NCBI RefSeq assembly: GCF_030867145.1
Contig: NC_134418.1
Coordinates: 2,290,802-2,354,801, forward strand
Source: Opisthocomus hoazin
Lineage: Eukaryota > Chordata > Aves > Opisthocomiformes > Opisthocomidae
Length of the DNA stretch: 64,000 bases
Reading direction: 5' to 3'
In this document: one piece after another, positions 41,761-53,996 of the stretch
Layout of the letters: every line of letters starts with the position of its first letter
How positions within the stretch are numbered: the first letter of the stretch is position 1
Translations under genes and position numbers: made by a program
The notes under the pieces: model-generated
Database searches by the model: none
What the model was told of the DNA's origin: nothing
What the model saw: the letters and a program-made list of their open reading frames with translations, nothing else

Positions 41761-41837
41761 AAATCTTTAATTAGAAAAATAGACACAATTTTCTAATATT
41801 CCTGATAGATTCTTATTACAAACAGGATGATAATAGC

Positions 41838-41880
41838 AACAATAATAATAGTAATAATAATAATAATAATAATAACAACA
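41838..41880. repeat. (AAT)n microsatellite
   Basis: aataataatagtaataataa continuing over about 40 bases; on the EGR4 strand (ATT)n, within the inferred 3' UTR. Confidence 0.92.
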
Positions 41881-42125
41881 TCGCCTTTGCAAAGGGACCG
41901 TTACGCACCGGTTGACGGAGCCCGGTGGCATCTCTGGCCTTTGGGACAAGGCACCGGTGCAGCCGCGGTCCCCGACCGTGCCGGCCGGTAAATAACCGGT
42001 CGGGAGCATCGTGTAGAGTGCGGGCAGGGGAAATCCCTGCCAGGTCGCTACCCGGGCAGGACGTCCGTGGGTTTGGGTGTATAAAAACCCCCCATCTCGG
42101 CGGCGATTTCTTTCTGTACATTGGT

Positions 42126-42131
42126 TTTATT
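42126..42131 (-). terminator. EGR4: Candidate EGR4 polyadenylation signal AATAAA
   Basis: tttatt on the plus strand, 274 bases past the stop codon. An ATTAAA at 41766-41771 is the alternative distal signal. Confidence 0.5.
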
Positions 42132-42404
42132 TTTTTAATTTCCCCTCCTGGGAACAGGAGCTATAAGAACGACTCGGTCCCTGCAGCTTGGAGATGGCTC
42201 TGGAGCTGCCCACATCCCACCTCCGCGGCGAGCGGTCCGGCGTCGCCGCTGCGTCCCGCGTGCCCCTCTCCTCCCCGGCACGACCCCATCTGCTGTCACC
42301 TTCTCCAGGGCCACCCCGGGAGGATATTCCCACCCCGGCTCTCCCGTGAGATGCTCGGGGGATCTCGGGAAACGCCATCTCCCAGCGCTCGGCTCAGGGC
42401 TTCT

Positions 42405-44223
<1,819 letters not shown>

Positions 44224-44850
44224 CTCCCTTGAGCTGGGGGGGAGCTGGGGGCTGCTCGGGGCGAGTCGGGGGGATGCTCGAGGTGATCCAAGGGGTGTTT
44301 GGGATGGTCCAAGGGATGCTCAGGGTAGCCGGGGGATGCTCGAAGTGGTCCAAGGGATGCTCGGGGTGATCCAGGGGATGCTCGGGGTGGTCCAAGGGAT
44401 GCTCAGGGGTAGCCGGGGGGTGCTCAGGGTGGTCCAATGGATGCTCAGGGGTAGCCGGGGGGTGCTCAGGGTGGTCCAGTGGATGCTCAGGGGTAGCTGG
44501 GGGGTGCTCAGGGTGATCCAAGGGATGCTCGGGGTGATCCAGGGGATGCTCGGGGTAGCCGGGGGGATGCTCGGGGTGGTCCAAGCGATGCTCGGGGCGA
44601 TCCAAGGGACGCTTCGGGGTGCTTGGGGCGAGCCGGGGGATGCTCCGAGGATGTGGGGGATGCTCGGGGTGGGCGCCAGGGACCGTCCGAGGGGGGATGC
44701 CGCGGGGGGAGGGGGGGTTTGGGGATGCTCGGGCTGGGTGCCGGGAGCGATCGGGGGGGTGCTGAGCCCCGGCGGGGGGCGGGGGGGTCCCGGAGGGGGT
44801 GGGGGTCGGGGGGGGGGGGGGGCAGGCAGCAGCAGGCAGCCCGTGCGGAC
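44224..44850 (-). other. EGR4: EGR4 5' leader (inferred), AUG-free
   Basis: From the expected start about 30 bases below the TATA box to the ATG, about 630 bases contain no ATG on the EGR4 strand: no cat occurs on the plus strand between 44224 and 44880. Most of it is the 21-base minisatellite, followed upstream by a run of about 15 C (44808-44822). Confidence 0.6.
44245..44650. repeat. 21-base minisatellite in the EGR4 5' leader
   Basis: About 18 units built on gggatgctcgggg plus tggtccaa, with a 42-base dimer period in the middle (ggggtagc landmarks at 44406, 44448 and 44490). Since 21 is a multiple of 3, frames on the EGR4 strand stay open and read (DHPEHPL)n or (PSIPWTT)n, but they lack an ATG. 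Confidence 0.95.
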
Positions 44851-44877
44851 GCCCGGCTCTCCCTCCCCGCCGCCCCC

Positions 44878-44883
44878 TTTATA
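44878..44883 (-). promoter_or_regulatory. EGR4: EGR4 TATA box
   Basis: tttata on the plus strand is TATAAA on the EGR4 strand (context gcagcTATAAAggggg), with GC-rich flanks, about 660 bases upstream of the ATG and just downstream of the CRE/CArG cluster. Confidence 0.8.
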
Positions 44884-44948
44884 GCTGCAGCGGGGCTGCT
44901 CCGACCCTTCCGCCGCAGCCATTTCTGGAGTCCCCAGTGAGGCTGCCG

Positions 44949-44956
44949 TGACGTAA
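44949..44956 (-). promoter_or_regulatory. EGR4: CRE-like element TGACGTAA
   Basis: A near-consensus CREB/ATF site about 65 bases upstream of the TATA box, next to a CArG box. A second partial CRE (TGACGCG) lies at 45016-45022. Confidence 0.7.
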
Positions 44957-44960
44957 ATGC

Positions 44961-44970
44961 CCATATATGG
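44961..44970 (-). promoter_or_regulatory. EGR4: Serum response element (CArG box)
   Basis: CCATATATGG is a perfect palindromic CC(A/T)6GG site for SRF, as found in EGR-family immediate-early promoters, about 80 bases upstream of the TATA box. Confidence 0.85.
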
Positions 44971-44993
44971 ACTCAGGATGTAGGCTAGGGAGT

Positions 44994-45003
44994 CCCAATA
45001 AGG
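44994..45003 (-). promoter_or_regulatory. EGR4: Second CArG-like element with adjacent ETS core
   Basis: cccaataagg (CCTTATTGGG on the EGR4 strand) departs from CC(A/T)6GG at one position and runs into GGAA, an ETS core. SRF plus TCF pairing is the known design of such elements. Confidence 0.6.
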
Positions 45004-45022
45004 AAATCTCTCCCGTGACGCG

Positions 45023-46287
45023 CTGCCCCCTCCCTCCCTCCCCTCCCCCTCCCTTCCCCTCCCTCCCCTCCCCCTGTGTTTTTTTCTTCCCCCCACCCCC
45101 CTTCCATCTCTCTCTCTTTTCTAATAATCGCGATATTTTTAACAAATCTCTGCAGGGCCCGCGGCTGCTGCTCTGTGCGTGTGCACAGCATCCCCCCCCC
45201 CCGCCCCCCGCACCCCCCCTGCCATCCTTCCCGCAGCCCCCCCCCACCTTCTGCACCAACACACCCATGCACACGCGTGTGCCCGCACCAGCACACGCGT
45301 GTGCGCCGCGGCCTCTGCTCTCCGCCGGCTTCAGCTTTGCCCCTGCAGCTCCCACGGCTCTGGGGAGGTGAAGCAGGGGGGGGAAGGGGGTGCTGGGCAC
45401 CCGTCCGGATCCGACCCTTGAGCCGCAGCGATGCGCTGGGGCTTTGGCTCCCCTCCCAACGTGGGCTGCTGTTCTTCCAGATTTACATCTCCCCAGGCTC
45501 TTCTGCGCCTTCTGCTATTTTTTTTTTTTCCCCCCCGTGAATGCCTTTTTGTTGCTCTTGTTCCTTCTAGAAGCGTGAAAGGTGCTGGGTTTGCTATTCC
45601 CCTCCCCCCCTCCCCCCCTTTCAGTGCCTGATTTTGCAATATTCTCTGCTGGTATTTCATATTTGCTTTGGTTCGGAGCCGGGAAGTGGATGCCGGCTCC
45701 TCCTGCGCTCGAGCAAGCGGCCAAAACGCGAAGGCGAACGCTGCGGCCAGCTCCCTCGCCGGGTTCCGGTCATCCCAGTTCACGGCTTCCCACCCGGGCC
45801 GGCGTGCGATGGGCACTGCTCCGCGCTGGGACAGGGCAGATCCAGACCGCAAATCCCACTCCAGAGCGGGTACCCGACACGGGGAGCGATGCAGAAGGAT
45901 CCTGGCAGTGCCACGGTGCCCTGAGCATCCTCCCGACCCCCTCCCACAGCCATTGCGACGGGGTGAAGCCTCCGGCGAAGCAAGTCTGGAGGCTGCTGCT
46001 TTCCCTGCTTGGTTGTTTGGAGATTTCCAAATTTCCAGCATTGATTCGGAGCCGGGCGTGGACGAGCGGGGATGCTTTGGGGAGCGGGTTGCCGCCGGCA
46101 TCCAGCACAGGCAGTTTGGATGGGGAGGGGAAGATTTTCCCCGGGGAAATTTGCCTGTTGGGCTCAGAGCCCACTGCAAAACACATCTGTAAAAATATTT
46201 ACAGGTACAAACCCACCATTTCTGACTGCGAGGGGACCGACGAGGTTACCACCGCAACGGGGTCTGCAGGAGAAAGCGGCGGGGGGC
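45023..46287. other. EGR4 upstream flank
   Basis: Begins with a CT-rich tract (45027-45080), then CpG-rich unique sequence. No gene or interspersed repeat recognised up to the first CR1. Confidence 0.5.
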
Positions 46288-46714
46288 ATGGAGCATCTCT
46301 GCTACGAGGAGAGGCTGAGGGAGCTGGGCTTGTTCAGCCTGGAGAAGAGAAGGCTGCGAGGGGACCTTCGAAATGCCTCTAAATATCTGCAGGGTGGGGG
46401 TCAGGAGGACGGGGCCAGACTCTTTGCAGTGGTGCCCAGCGACAGGACAAGGGGCAACGGGCACAAACTGAAGCAGAGGAAGCTCCAGCTGAAGATGAGG
46501 AAGAACTTCTTCCCTCTGAGGGTGACGGAGCCCTGGCCCAGGCTGCCCAGGGAGGCTGTGGAGTCTCCTTCTCTGGAGATATTCAAACCCCATCTGGACA
46601 AGGTCCTGTGCAGCCTGCTCTGGGTGACCCTGCTTGGGCAGGGGGTTGGGCTGGGTGACTGGGGTTGGACTGGGTGACCCACAGAGGTCCCTTCCAACCC
46701 CGACCATTCTGTGA
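46288..46714 (+). mobile_element. CR1 LINE with small 3' duplication
   Basis: The frame reads [20 protein letters not shown] to ...[17 protein letters not shown]. Near the end, ggttgggctgggtgactggg is followed by a second ggttggactgggtgaccc, a local duplication or a switch between two templates. Confidence 0.92.
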
Positions 46715-47369
46715 AGAGGGGATCACCTCTCCCTGGTCTCCCTACCTGCACGTTTTCCCTGCCTCCCTCTGCCTACAGCCCTCGCTGGAAGGCCAGATCC
46801 GTCGGGGACGTGCAGCATCGCCTGCACCCACCTCCACGGGGCCGAGCGATGCTGGAGCCGGGGCGCAGAGTCCGAAGCGGGGCCCTGCTCCGGTGCTATT
46901 CCTGGCTCTGGCATTGACTCACTGCATTACTTTGGGCAAAGCGCTCCGAAACGTGCCCAGCAGCGCTTCCCCACGTCGGGGGCAGGCTGCTCGCCGTCGT
47001 CGCCTCTGCGAAAACGCACCGAGAGCGCCGGCGAAGAGGTGCAAAGAAGCGTTAAACCCGGCTGGTGATTCAGGGAGTGGCAAGGGATGAGCTGTAAGGT
47101 TCAGGTTGGAAATAAAATAGGGGATGGAGAGAGATGGAGAGAATTATCAGAACGTGGAAGTGGTGAGTGGGATCCAGTTATTCGCTGTTTCTCATCTCAC
47201 GGGAGCTTGGGGCAGCCCAGTGCGATGGCCAGAAAGCGGGTTTCTGGCAAACCAACGGCAATACGTAGCCCTGCAGTGCTGCATGAAGCTGGAACTGAGT
47301 GTTTCTGGACATCACGGGGACCAAGACTGATAAACAGGTCCAAAATAGCCCATCTGCAGCAGCTAAACA

Positions 47370-47482
47370 CCCGCCTGGCCGCGGTGCTGTGCAGCCTGCT
47401 GTGGGTGACCCTGCTTGGGCAGGGGGTTGGACTGGGGGACCCACAGAGGGCCCAGCCAACCCTGCCATGCTGGGATTCTGTG
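47370..47482 (+). mobile_element. CR1 3' end fragment
   Basis: About 110 bases from cccgcctggccgcggtgctg to ggattctgtg. Confidence 0.88.
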
Positions 47483-47711
47483 TAAACACAACCCCCACCC
47501 GCTGCTTAGGGGATCTGCTGGATGCTGGTGGGATATGACCAAAGGATGGAACACGGGGTCCTTGCTCAGATCTTCACCTCTCCTTGGCTGCGTTACCTGG
47601 ACCCATCAGACCTTGCTCGCTCTCGTTTTATCTGGCTGTGCCACATTTGAACCGGGATGTCAGGCTTTAGGATGCATTTTTAGAGGGGCCTCCGGTCTCT
47701 GAGCTGAAGTC

Positions 47712-48644
47712 TCAGAATCCCAGCATGGCAGGGGTTGGAAGGGACCTCTGTGGGTCACCCAGCCCAACCCCCTGCCCAAGCAGGGTCACCCAGAGCAGGC
47801 TGCACAGCACCACGTCCAGGCGGGGCTGGAATATCTCCAGAGAAGGAGACTCCCCAGCCCCTCTGGGCAGCCTGGGCCAGGGCTCCGTCACCCTCAGAGG
47901 GAAGAAGTTCTTCCTCATCTTCAGCTGGAGCTTCCTCTGCTTCCGTTTGTGCCCGTTGCCCCTTGTCCTGTCGCTGGGCACCACTGGAAAGAGTCTGGCC
48001 CCATCCTCCTGACATCTGCCCTTGAGATATTTAGAGGCATTTCTAAGGTCCCCTTTTGACGTTCTCTTCTCCAAGCTGAACAAGCCCAGCTCCCTCAGCC
48101 TCTCGTCATAGCAGAGATGCTCCAGTCCCCTCCTCATCCTCGTAGCCCTGCGCTGGACTCTCTCCAGTAGTTCCTCATCTTTCTTGAACTGGGGAGCCCA
48201 GAACTGGACACAGGACTCCAGATGGGACCTCCCCAGGGCAGAGCAGAGGGGGAGGAGAACCTCCCTCGCCCTGCTGCCCACACTCCTCTTGATGCACCCC
48301 AGGATCCCATTGCCCTTCTTGGCACCCAGGGCACGCTGCTGGCTCATGGTCACCCTGTCATCCCCCAGCACTCCCAGTCCCTCTCCGCAGAGCTGCTCTT
48401 CAGCAGGGCCGCCCCAGCCTGTCCTGGTGCCTGGGGTTGTTCCTCCCCAGGTGCAGGACCCTGCCCTTGCCCTTGTTGAACCTCATGAGGTTCCTCTCTG
48501 CCCAGCTCTCCAGCCTGTCCAGGTCTCTCTGGATGGCAGCACAGCCTGCTGGTGTATCCACCACTCCTCCCAGTTTGGTGTCATCAGCAAACAGGCTGAG
48601 GCTACACTAAAACTCTTCATCCAGGTCATTGATGAAGAAGTTTG
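47712..48644 (-). mobile_element. CR1 LINE, about 930 bases
   Basis: The minus frame is open over 219 codons (LGDDRVTMSQQRALGAKKGN... RGNGHKRKQRK). The 5' end reaches the FADD region, where the plus strand reads cagtttggtgtcatcagcaa. Confidence 0.94.
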
Positions 48645-49744
48645 TCTACAGCTGGTCTGCCTGGGAGAGCGCAGCTGACTATACAGGGGTGGCTCTATAG
48701 GTGCTGTCTATGTGCCCTCTTCCTCTGGACAAATGCTTTTTTCTTTTAAGCCTGAGAGAAACAGAGACCCACTTTATATTAAAAAATCAGCCTGAAGTGG
48801 CCCTCTTGGACGGCAGTTTCCATGGGAGGAGCGTGGCGGCGTTAGCTCCGACCGGGGAGGTGACACCACGCATGAGGTAATGGGGAAACGTGACCACGAC
48901 CGAAGCCAAGCTCCGGGACCAGGTGCTGGCACAGCGTTTCCCTTCCCAGAAGGAGCACTTGGCTGGCGAGGAGGCGGGATAGCCTTCCCGGGGTGAAACG
49001 TGTCGTCATAAAAATACGGGGAGGAAATCCGCGCCGCGGCCAGGTCCCCCCCCACCGCACGTGGGCACGCCGTGGGGGTACCAAAGCTCAAGCTCTGCCC
49101 TGGTTTTTGGGTCTTCTCTCTCTTTCTCTGGTCCCTGAGATGCTGCGGGAAGCTTGGCTTAAGGTCTTGAGGAGATGAAGGGGTTTGGAAAGCCGCTGCG
49201 GCAGCCCTGTGTGTGTCCACGGGGCATCTCGCAGTGAAGGTCCAGCGGAGCAGAAGGGCTTCAGGCTCCTGCTCCGTCCACGCACCCTCCGCTCGCTGGG
49301 AGCATCCTTGGGGCAGCAAATGATGACCCACAAGGAAGGAGTGGTTTGGATCCGGTGATGCTGGGAGCCCAAAAGGCATCTTGGAGCTTTCTGGCAGGGC
49401 GTGGGTTGCTCAGCCCCCAGCTCGCCCGGGGTTGCAGCCCTCCAGCTGCCAGCCCGGGACTCCCCCAGTCACCTGCCATCTGGAACCGGCTGGCACAAGC
49501 CACCGTCCCCAGGCGCGTGCCCGCCTCCACTAGCCAGGGCGAGCGTTGGCTTGGTGAGCTCCTCGCCGGCTCCTACTGATCCACCCAGGTGTTTACCCCG
49601 CAGAGCTGGAGGCCAGCGTGGTCCCAGGGGGTCACCCTTCTGCTGACCATCCCACCATGCTGCATGTGACCCATTGCAACAGCACTTCAGCCTATTTTCA
49701 CCCCCCAGTTCCCCAGTCTGCGCTCCCAGTTGGGTTTACAGTTT

Positions 49745-50190
49745 AGGGCTACGAGGATGATGAGGGGGCTGGAGCAGCTCTCCTGTGAGGAGAGGCTGAG
49801 GGAGCTGGGCTTGTTCAGCCTGGAGAAGAGAAGGCTGAGAGGGGACCTTCGAAATGCCTCTAAATATCTGCAGGGTGGGGGTCAGGAGGACAGGGCCAGA
49901 CTCTTTGCAGTGGTGCCCAGCGACAGGACAAGGGGCAATGGGCACAAACTGAAGCAGAGGAAGTTCCAGCTGAAGATGAGGAAGAACTTCTTCCCTCTGA
50001 GGGTGACGGAGCCCTGGCCCAGGCTGCCCAGGGAGGCTGTGGAGTCTCCTTCTCTGGAGATATTCCAGACCCGCCTGGACACGGTGCTGTGCAGCCTGCT
50101 GTGGGTGACCCTGCTTGGGCAGGGGGTTGGGCTGGGGGACCCACAGAGGTCCCTGCCAACCCACACCATTCTGTGATTCTGTGATTCTGT
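49745..50190 (+). mobile_element. CR1 LINE, about 450 bases
   Basis: The frame reads RATRMMRGLEQLSCEERLRE through ...[15 protein letters not shown]; three ATTCTGT-type tail units. Confidence 0.93.
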
Positions 50191-51040
50191 TACAGCGTGA
50201 AAATCAAGGCTTAAATGTGGGCTTTGTCCTCTATCTTCCCTGCTTTTCATCTCTGGGGGCTTCGTTTGGGGTCTTCCCTATAGTCTGGGGAGATTTTGGC
50301 AGTCGCTTGGATGCTCCTGGGACTCCCAGCCCTGTTTACGGGAGAAGCTGCCATGGAAAGGAGGCAAAACATCATCTTCCTCCTGCCTGGCCTTGCTGTG
50401 AGCCAGCAAGGAGCTGGGGGGAGGTCTGAGGGGCACCTTCCCCGACGCAGCAGGCTGGGCAAGAGGAGCAGCCCCTGAGTTGCTGGCAAGGACAGAGATG
50501 GGCAGCACCCATCTGAGGCTGGAATTTATTTTTCCAAAGGGATGGGTTGAGTGTTGGTTCATGGCAATACTACTTTGGCAGCCAAACTTGGGCCCATGTG
50601 CCCGAAGCCGACAGATATCTAGGGAGAAGTGTGATTTCCATGTGTCTTCTCCAAGCCCCAGGTGTTCATGACTCATGCATCTTCTGCATTTGACCTGATG
50701 CTCTATATTTAATAGTCCTCAGTGGATTTTTCCAGTGTCTGATTCTTTTTTTGAATACTTTGAATCTTCTGCGCCGTGAGATGAGCTAAATTGTAGGTGA
50801 AGAAATCTCCCTTTCTGTTTGTCTAGAGCATGCCCACCGCCTCCACGCTTGCAGCTTCGGAAGAGCCTCCGAGCCAACGGCTGCGCGTGCGATAAATCTG
50901 CTGGCTGCTCACACGGGGCCATGAATTCCCTCCTCCTGGTGATCAGAACCTCTCTGTGGTGAACGCTAACTCCTTCCAAGGGCTTCTCCCACAGGTGAGA
51001 AAGTGGCTCTGTTGACTCTGAGCCATCGGTCCTCAATATT

Positions 51041-51842
51041 ATAGAATGATAGAATCATAGAATGGTTTGGGTTGGGAGGGACCTTAAAGATCATCTGGTT
51101 CCAACCCCCCTGCCATGAGCAGGGACATCTTCCACCAGCCCAGGGTGCTCAGAGCTCCATCCAGCCTGGCCTTGAACCCTGCCAGGGAGGGGGCAGCCAC
51201 AGCTTCTCTGGGCAACCTGGGCCAGGGTTTCACCACCCTCCTGGTGAAGAATTTCTTCCCAATATCCAATCTAAATCTGCCCTCTTTTAGTTTAGAGCCG
51301 CTCCCCCTTGTCCCATCACTACACACCCTTGTGAAAAGCCCCTCTCCATCCTTCCTGTCGGCCCCTTCAGGTACTGGCAGCTGCTCTAAGGTCACCCCGG
51401 AGCCTTCTCCTCTCCAGGCTGAACAGCCCCAACTCCCTCAGCCTGTCCTCGGAGGAGAGGTGCTCCAGCCCTCGGATCATCTTCGTGCCCTCCTCTGGCC
51501 CTGCTCCAACCCATCCATGTCCTGCCTATGTTGGGGGCTCCAGAGCTGGACGCAGGACTCCAGGTGGGGTCTGAGGAGAGCGGAGTCAAGGGGCAGAATC
51601 CCCTCCCTCACCCTGCTGCCCACGCTGCTCTTGGTGCAGCCCAGGGTACGGGTGGCTTTCTGGGCTGCCAGCGCACATCGCCAGCTCATGTTGAGCTTCT
51701 CATCCACCAGCACCCCCAAGTCCTTCTCCTCAGGGCTGCTTTCGAGCCGCTCTCCACCCAACCTGTGCTTGTGTTTGGGGTTGCCCCGACCCGCATGCAG
51801 GACCTTGCACTTGGCCTTGTTGGACTTCATTTGGTTCATGCA
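51041..51842 (-). mobile_element. Older CR1 LINE subfamily, about 800 bases
   Basis: Reversed ATTCTAT tail, then ggtttgggttgggagggacc and ttaaagatcatctggttcca. Minus-strand frames read [20 protein letters not shown] and FRLDIGKKFFTRRVVKPWPR. Confidence 0.92.
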
Positions 51843-51876
51843 TATTCAAGAAGATGCTTCTGTGATTCTTCTGATT

Positions 51877-52005
51877 GGAGATATTCCAGACCCGCCTGGA
51901 CAAGGTCCTGTGCAGCTTGCTGTAGGTGACCCTGCTTCGGCAGGAGGGTTGGACTAGATGACCCACAGAGGTCCCTTCCAACCCCTACTATTCTGTGATT
52001 CTGTG
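51877..52005 (+). mobile_element. CR1 3' end, divergent from neighbour
   Basis: ggagatattccagacccgcc through ggttggactagatgaccc and two tail units, about 35 bases from the truncated 5' end of the preceding reverse copy. Confidence 0.9.
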
Positions 52006-53833
52006 TGATTCAAAAGTGGGTTTTTTTCCTGGAAGCTGGGGAAAAGACGAGAACCCTGCAGCACTGCCCACCTCCCCTTGCTCCCCAGCAGTTCCATCTC
52101 TTATGACCAGTGGTGTCCCTTGGATTTTCTGCTTGTTGTTCAGATTTGCTCTGCAGACGGGGCTGAGCAGCGGATGGAATTGGGTATTTTAAAGAAATCC
52201 CCCTGGGAAGTGCGGCTGCTTCCCCCCATGATGTTAGGGGCAGGGACGGAGGTGGGCACCCAAAGGGGCAGCTGGCCTGCCAGCACCCGCGGCTCGCAAG
52301 GTGCCATTTGGGTGCACAGGAGCTTCCAGGACCAACCCATGCTCCAAGCAAAACCCTGAATTACCTTTCATGACTCCCGTCTTCTGGATGCAGAGCATCT
52401 CCTCTAAACCACCCCCACCAAAAAACACACCAAAAGCCAACCACAAAGCCCAGATTCTTTTATAAACCACCCCAAACCTCCCTCCTCCAGGCCTCTGAGA
52501 TGGAGAAGGGAGCAGCATCCCAAAATCTTGAAGCTGACAGCGGACTTCGGCGGGGGGGTGGATGGCACGAAGCGACGGAGCAGTGATTCCTCCTGGGTCG
52601 GCCACTGGAGATGGCACATCCACGGGTCGCTGCCCAGCCACTGGATGTCATCTCCTCGCCCTCCATCTCCCCCTCCACTCGCTCCAACCGTCTCCCCTTC
52701 CAGGAAAACTTCTAGAATACATCGCTCTGCATTCCCATGGCAACTGGCACGCGACCAGCGGTGCCGTCTCCGCCGCGTACCTATTCCTGGCGTTGCGGAG
52801 AGGGTGCTCGTGTGACAGAGGAGACAACCCAGAGAGGTCAAGAAGGAGATCACCACCACCTCCCGGCCGTGCCACCAGCCCCGGGGCGGCGGCGAAGGGA
52901 TGCTCAGAGGACCTTTTGCCAAATAGCATCTTTCCTGAGGCATGCCCAGGCGGCCTCAGCAGATTTAAACAGCACGTGAGGCTCTGCGAAATGCCTGCTA
53001 AAAGGGGCTTGTTTTTTTTTTCAAATTACCGGGCACGAGGGAGGGATCGCTGGCTGGAATTTCAGCGCCTGGGCACGGTGGGAGGTCAGGGCGGATGGTT
53101 ATCTCACTCCGGGTTTTATGTTGCTGCACATCACCGTACCCTCCGGCCGCTCAGCTAACAACAACGGCTCTTCCTGCCCTCAAAACGAACGCTTCTCCTT
53201 GCATCCTTGCTTTTTTTTACCACGAGCAGCTGAGCTTTGGGGTGAAACCCCTCAAATTTGGCTGCTACCTGCAGTTTTAGCCGAGGGGGATGACAGCCTG
53301 GCAGCGACGGCGTACAGGGACGGCAGCGCAGCTTGGCAAAGCGGAGAGGTCGCCGCAGAGCCCGCCATCGCCTCCGAAAAATAGGCTACGGTCAGAAATC
53401 ATCTCGTCTCCTGCCCCCCGAATAATAAAATCAAACCCAAGACGAAAGGCGAAGTGCTAATGCTGGAGCTCTGGGAGAAGCCGGCGGAGAGCAGAAGTGG
53501 TGTTTCTATTCTCTCCTTCGTCACGCGTCCTAATCGCAGTATTTTTAGCACGCGCTTTTGCATGCGGTGGGCAGGGGCAGGAAGATTAATTGGGCTCGGC
53601 ATAAGCACGGGGCTGAGGCCAGGGCTGCCAGGAACACAATGATTCGGCTGTAATAAAGTATTAAAGCAGGAGGGGACAATTTTATCAACTTCTTTCCAAA
53701 TTCACGTTTTTTTCTAAGAGTCTGTCTGCCCTGATGTATTGACTGGGAAGCTGCAACCATTTCCAGGTTACCTTGCCTTCCAGTTTGAATGGAACGATTC
53801 ACTGAGCCCCCAAATAAGTCTTCTCCATTCATT

Positions 53834-53996
53834 CTCAGAATCACAGAATCACAGAATGTTACCTGTTGGAAGGGCCCTCTGTGGGTCACCCAGTCCAACC
53901 CCCTGCCCAAGCAGGGTCACCCAGAGCAGGCTGCACAGCACCGCGGCCAGGCGGGGTTTCAATATCTCCAGAGAAGGAGACTCCACAGCCCCTCGC
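53834..53996 (-). mobile_element. CR1 3' end fragment
   Basis: tcagaatcacagaatcacag then ggaagggccctctgtgggtc through ctccagagaaggagactcca, about 160 bases. Confidence 0.9.

Larger units (their letters stand above)
41760..42404 (-). other. EGR4: EGR4 3' UTR (inferred)
   Basis: Sequence after the EGR4 stop on the minus strand. It contains AATAAA at 42126-42131, an AU-rich TTATTTA at 41989-41995 (typical of unstable immediate-early mRNAs), an (ATT)n run at 41838-41880 and ATTAAA at 41766-41771. Which 3' end is used cannot be told from sequence. Confidence 0.6.

Noticed and set aside
40462-41796. 444-codon plus-strand reading frame
   Set aside because: GC-rich intergenic DNA with Pro/Arg/Ser-rich composition, no domain and no promoter or splice context; it overlaps the EGR4 3' UTR on the other strand.
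48780-49600. Possible exon in unique GC-rich sequence between CR1 copies
   Set aside because: No frame gives a recognisable protein and no convincing splice-site pair; left as unannotated intergenic.
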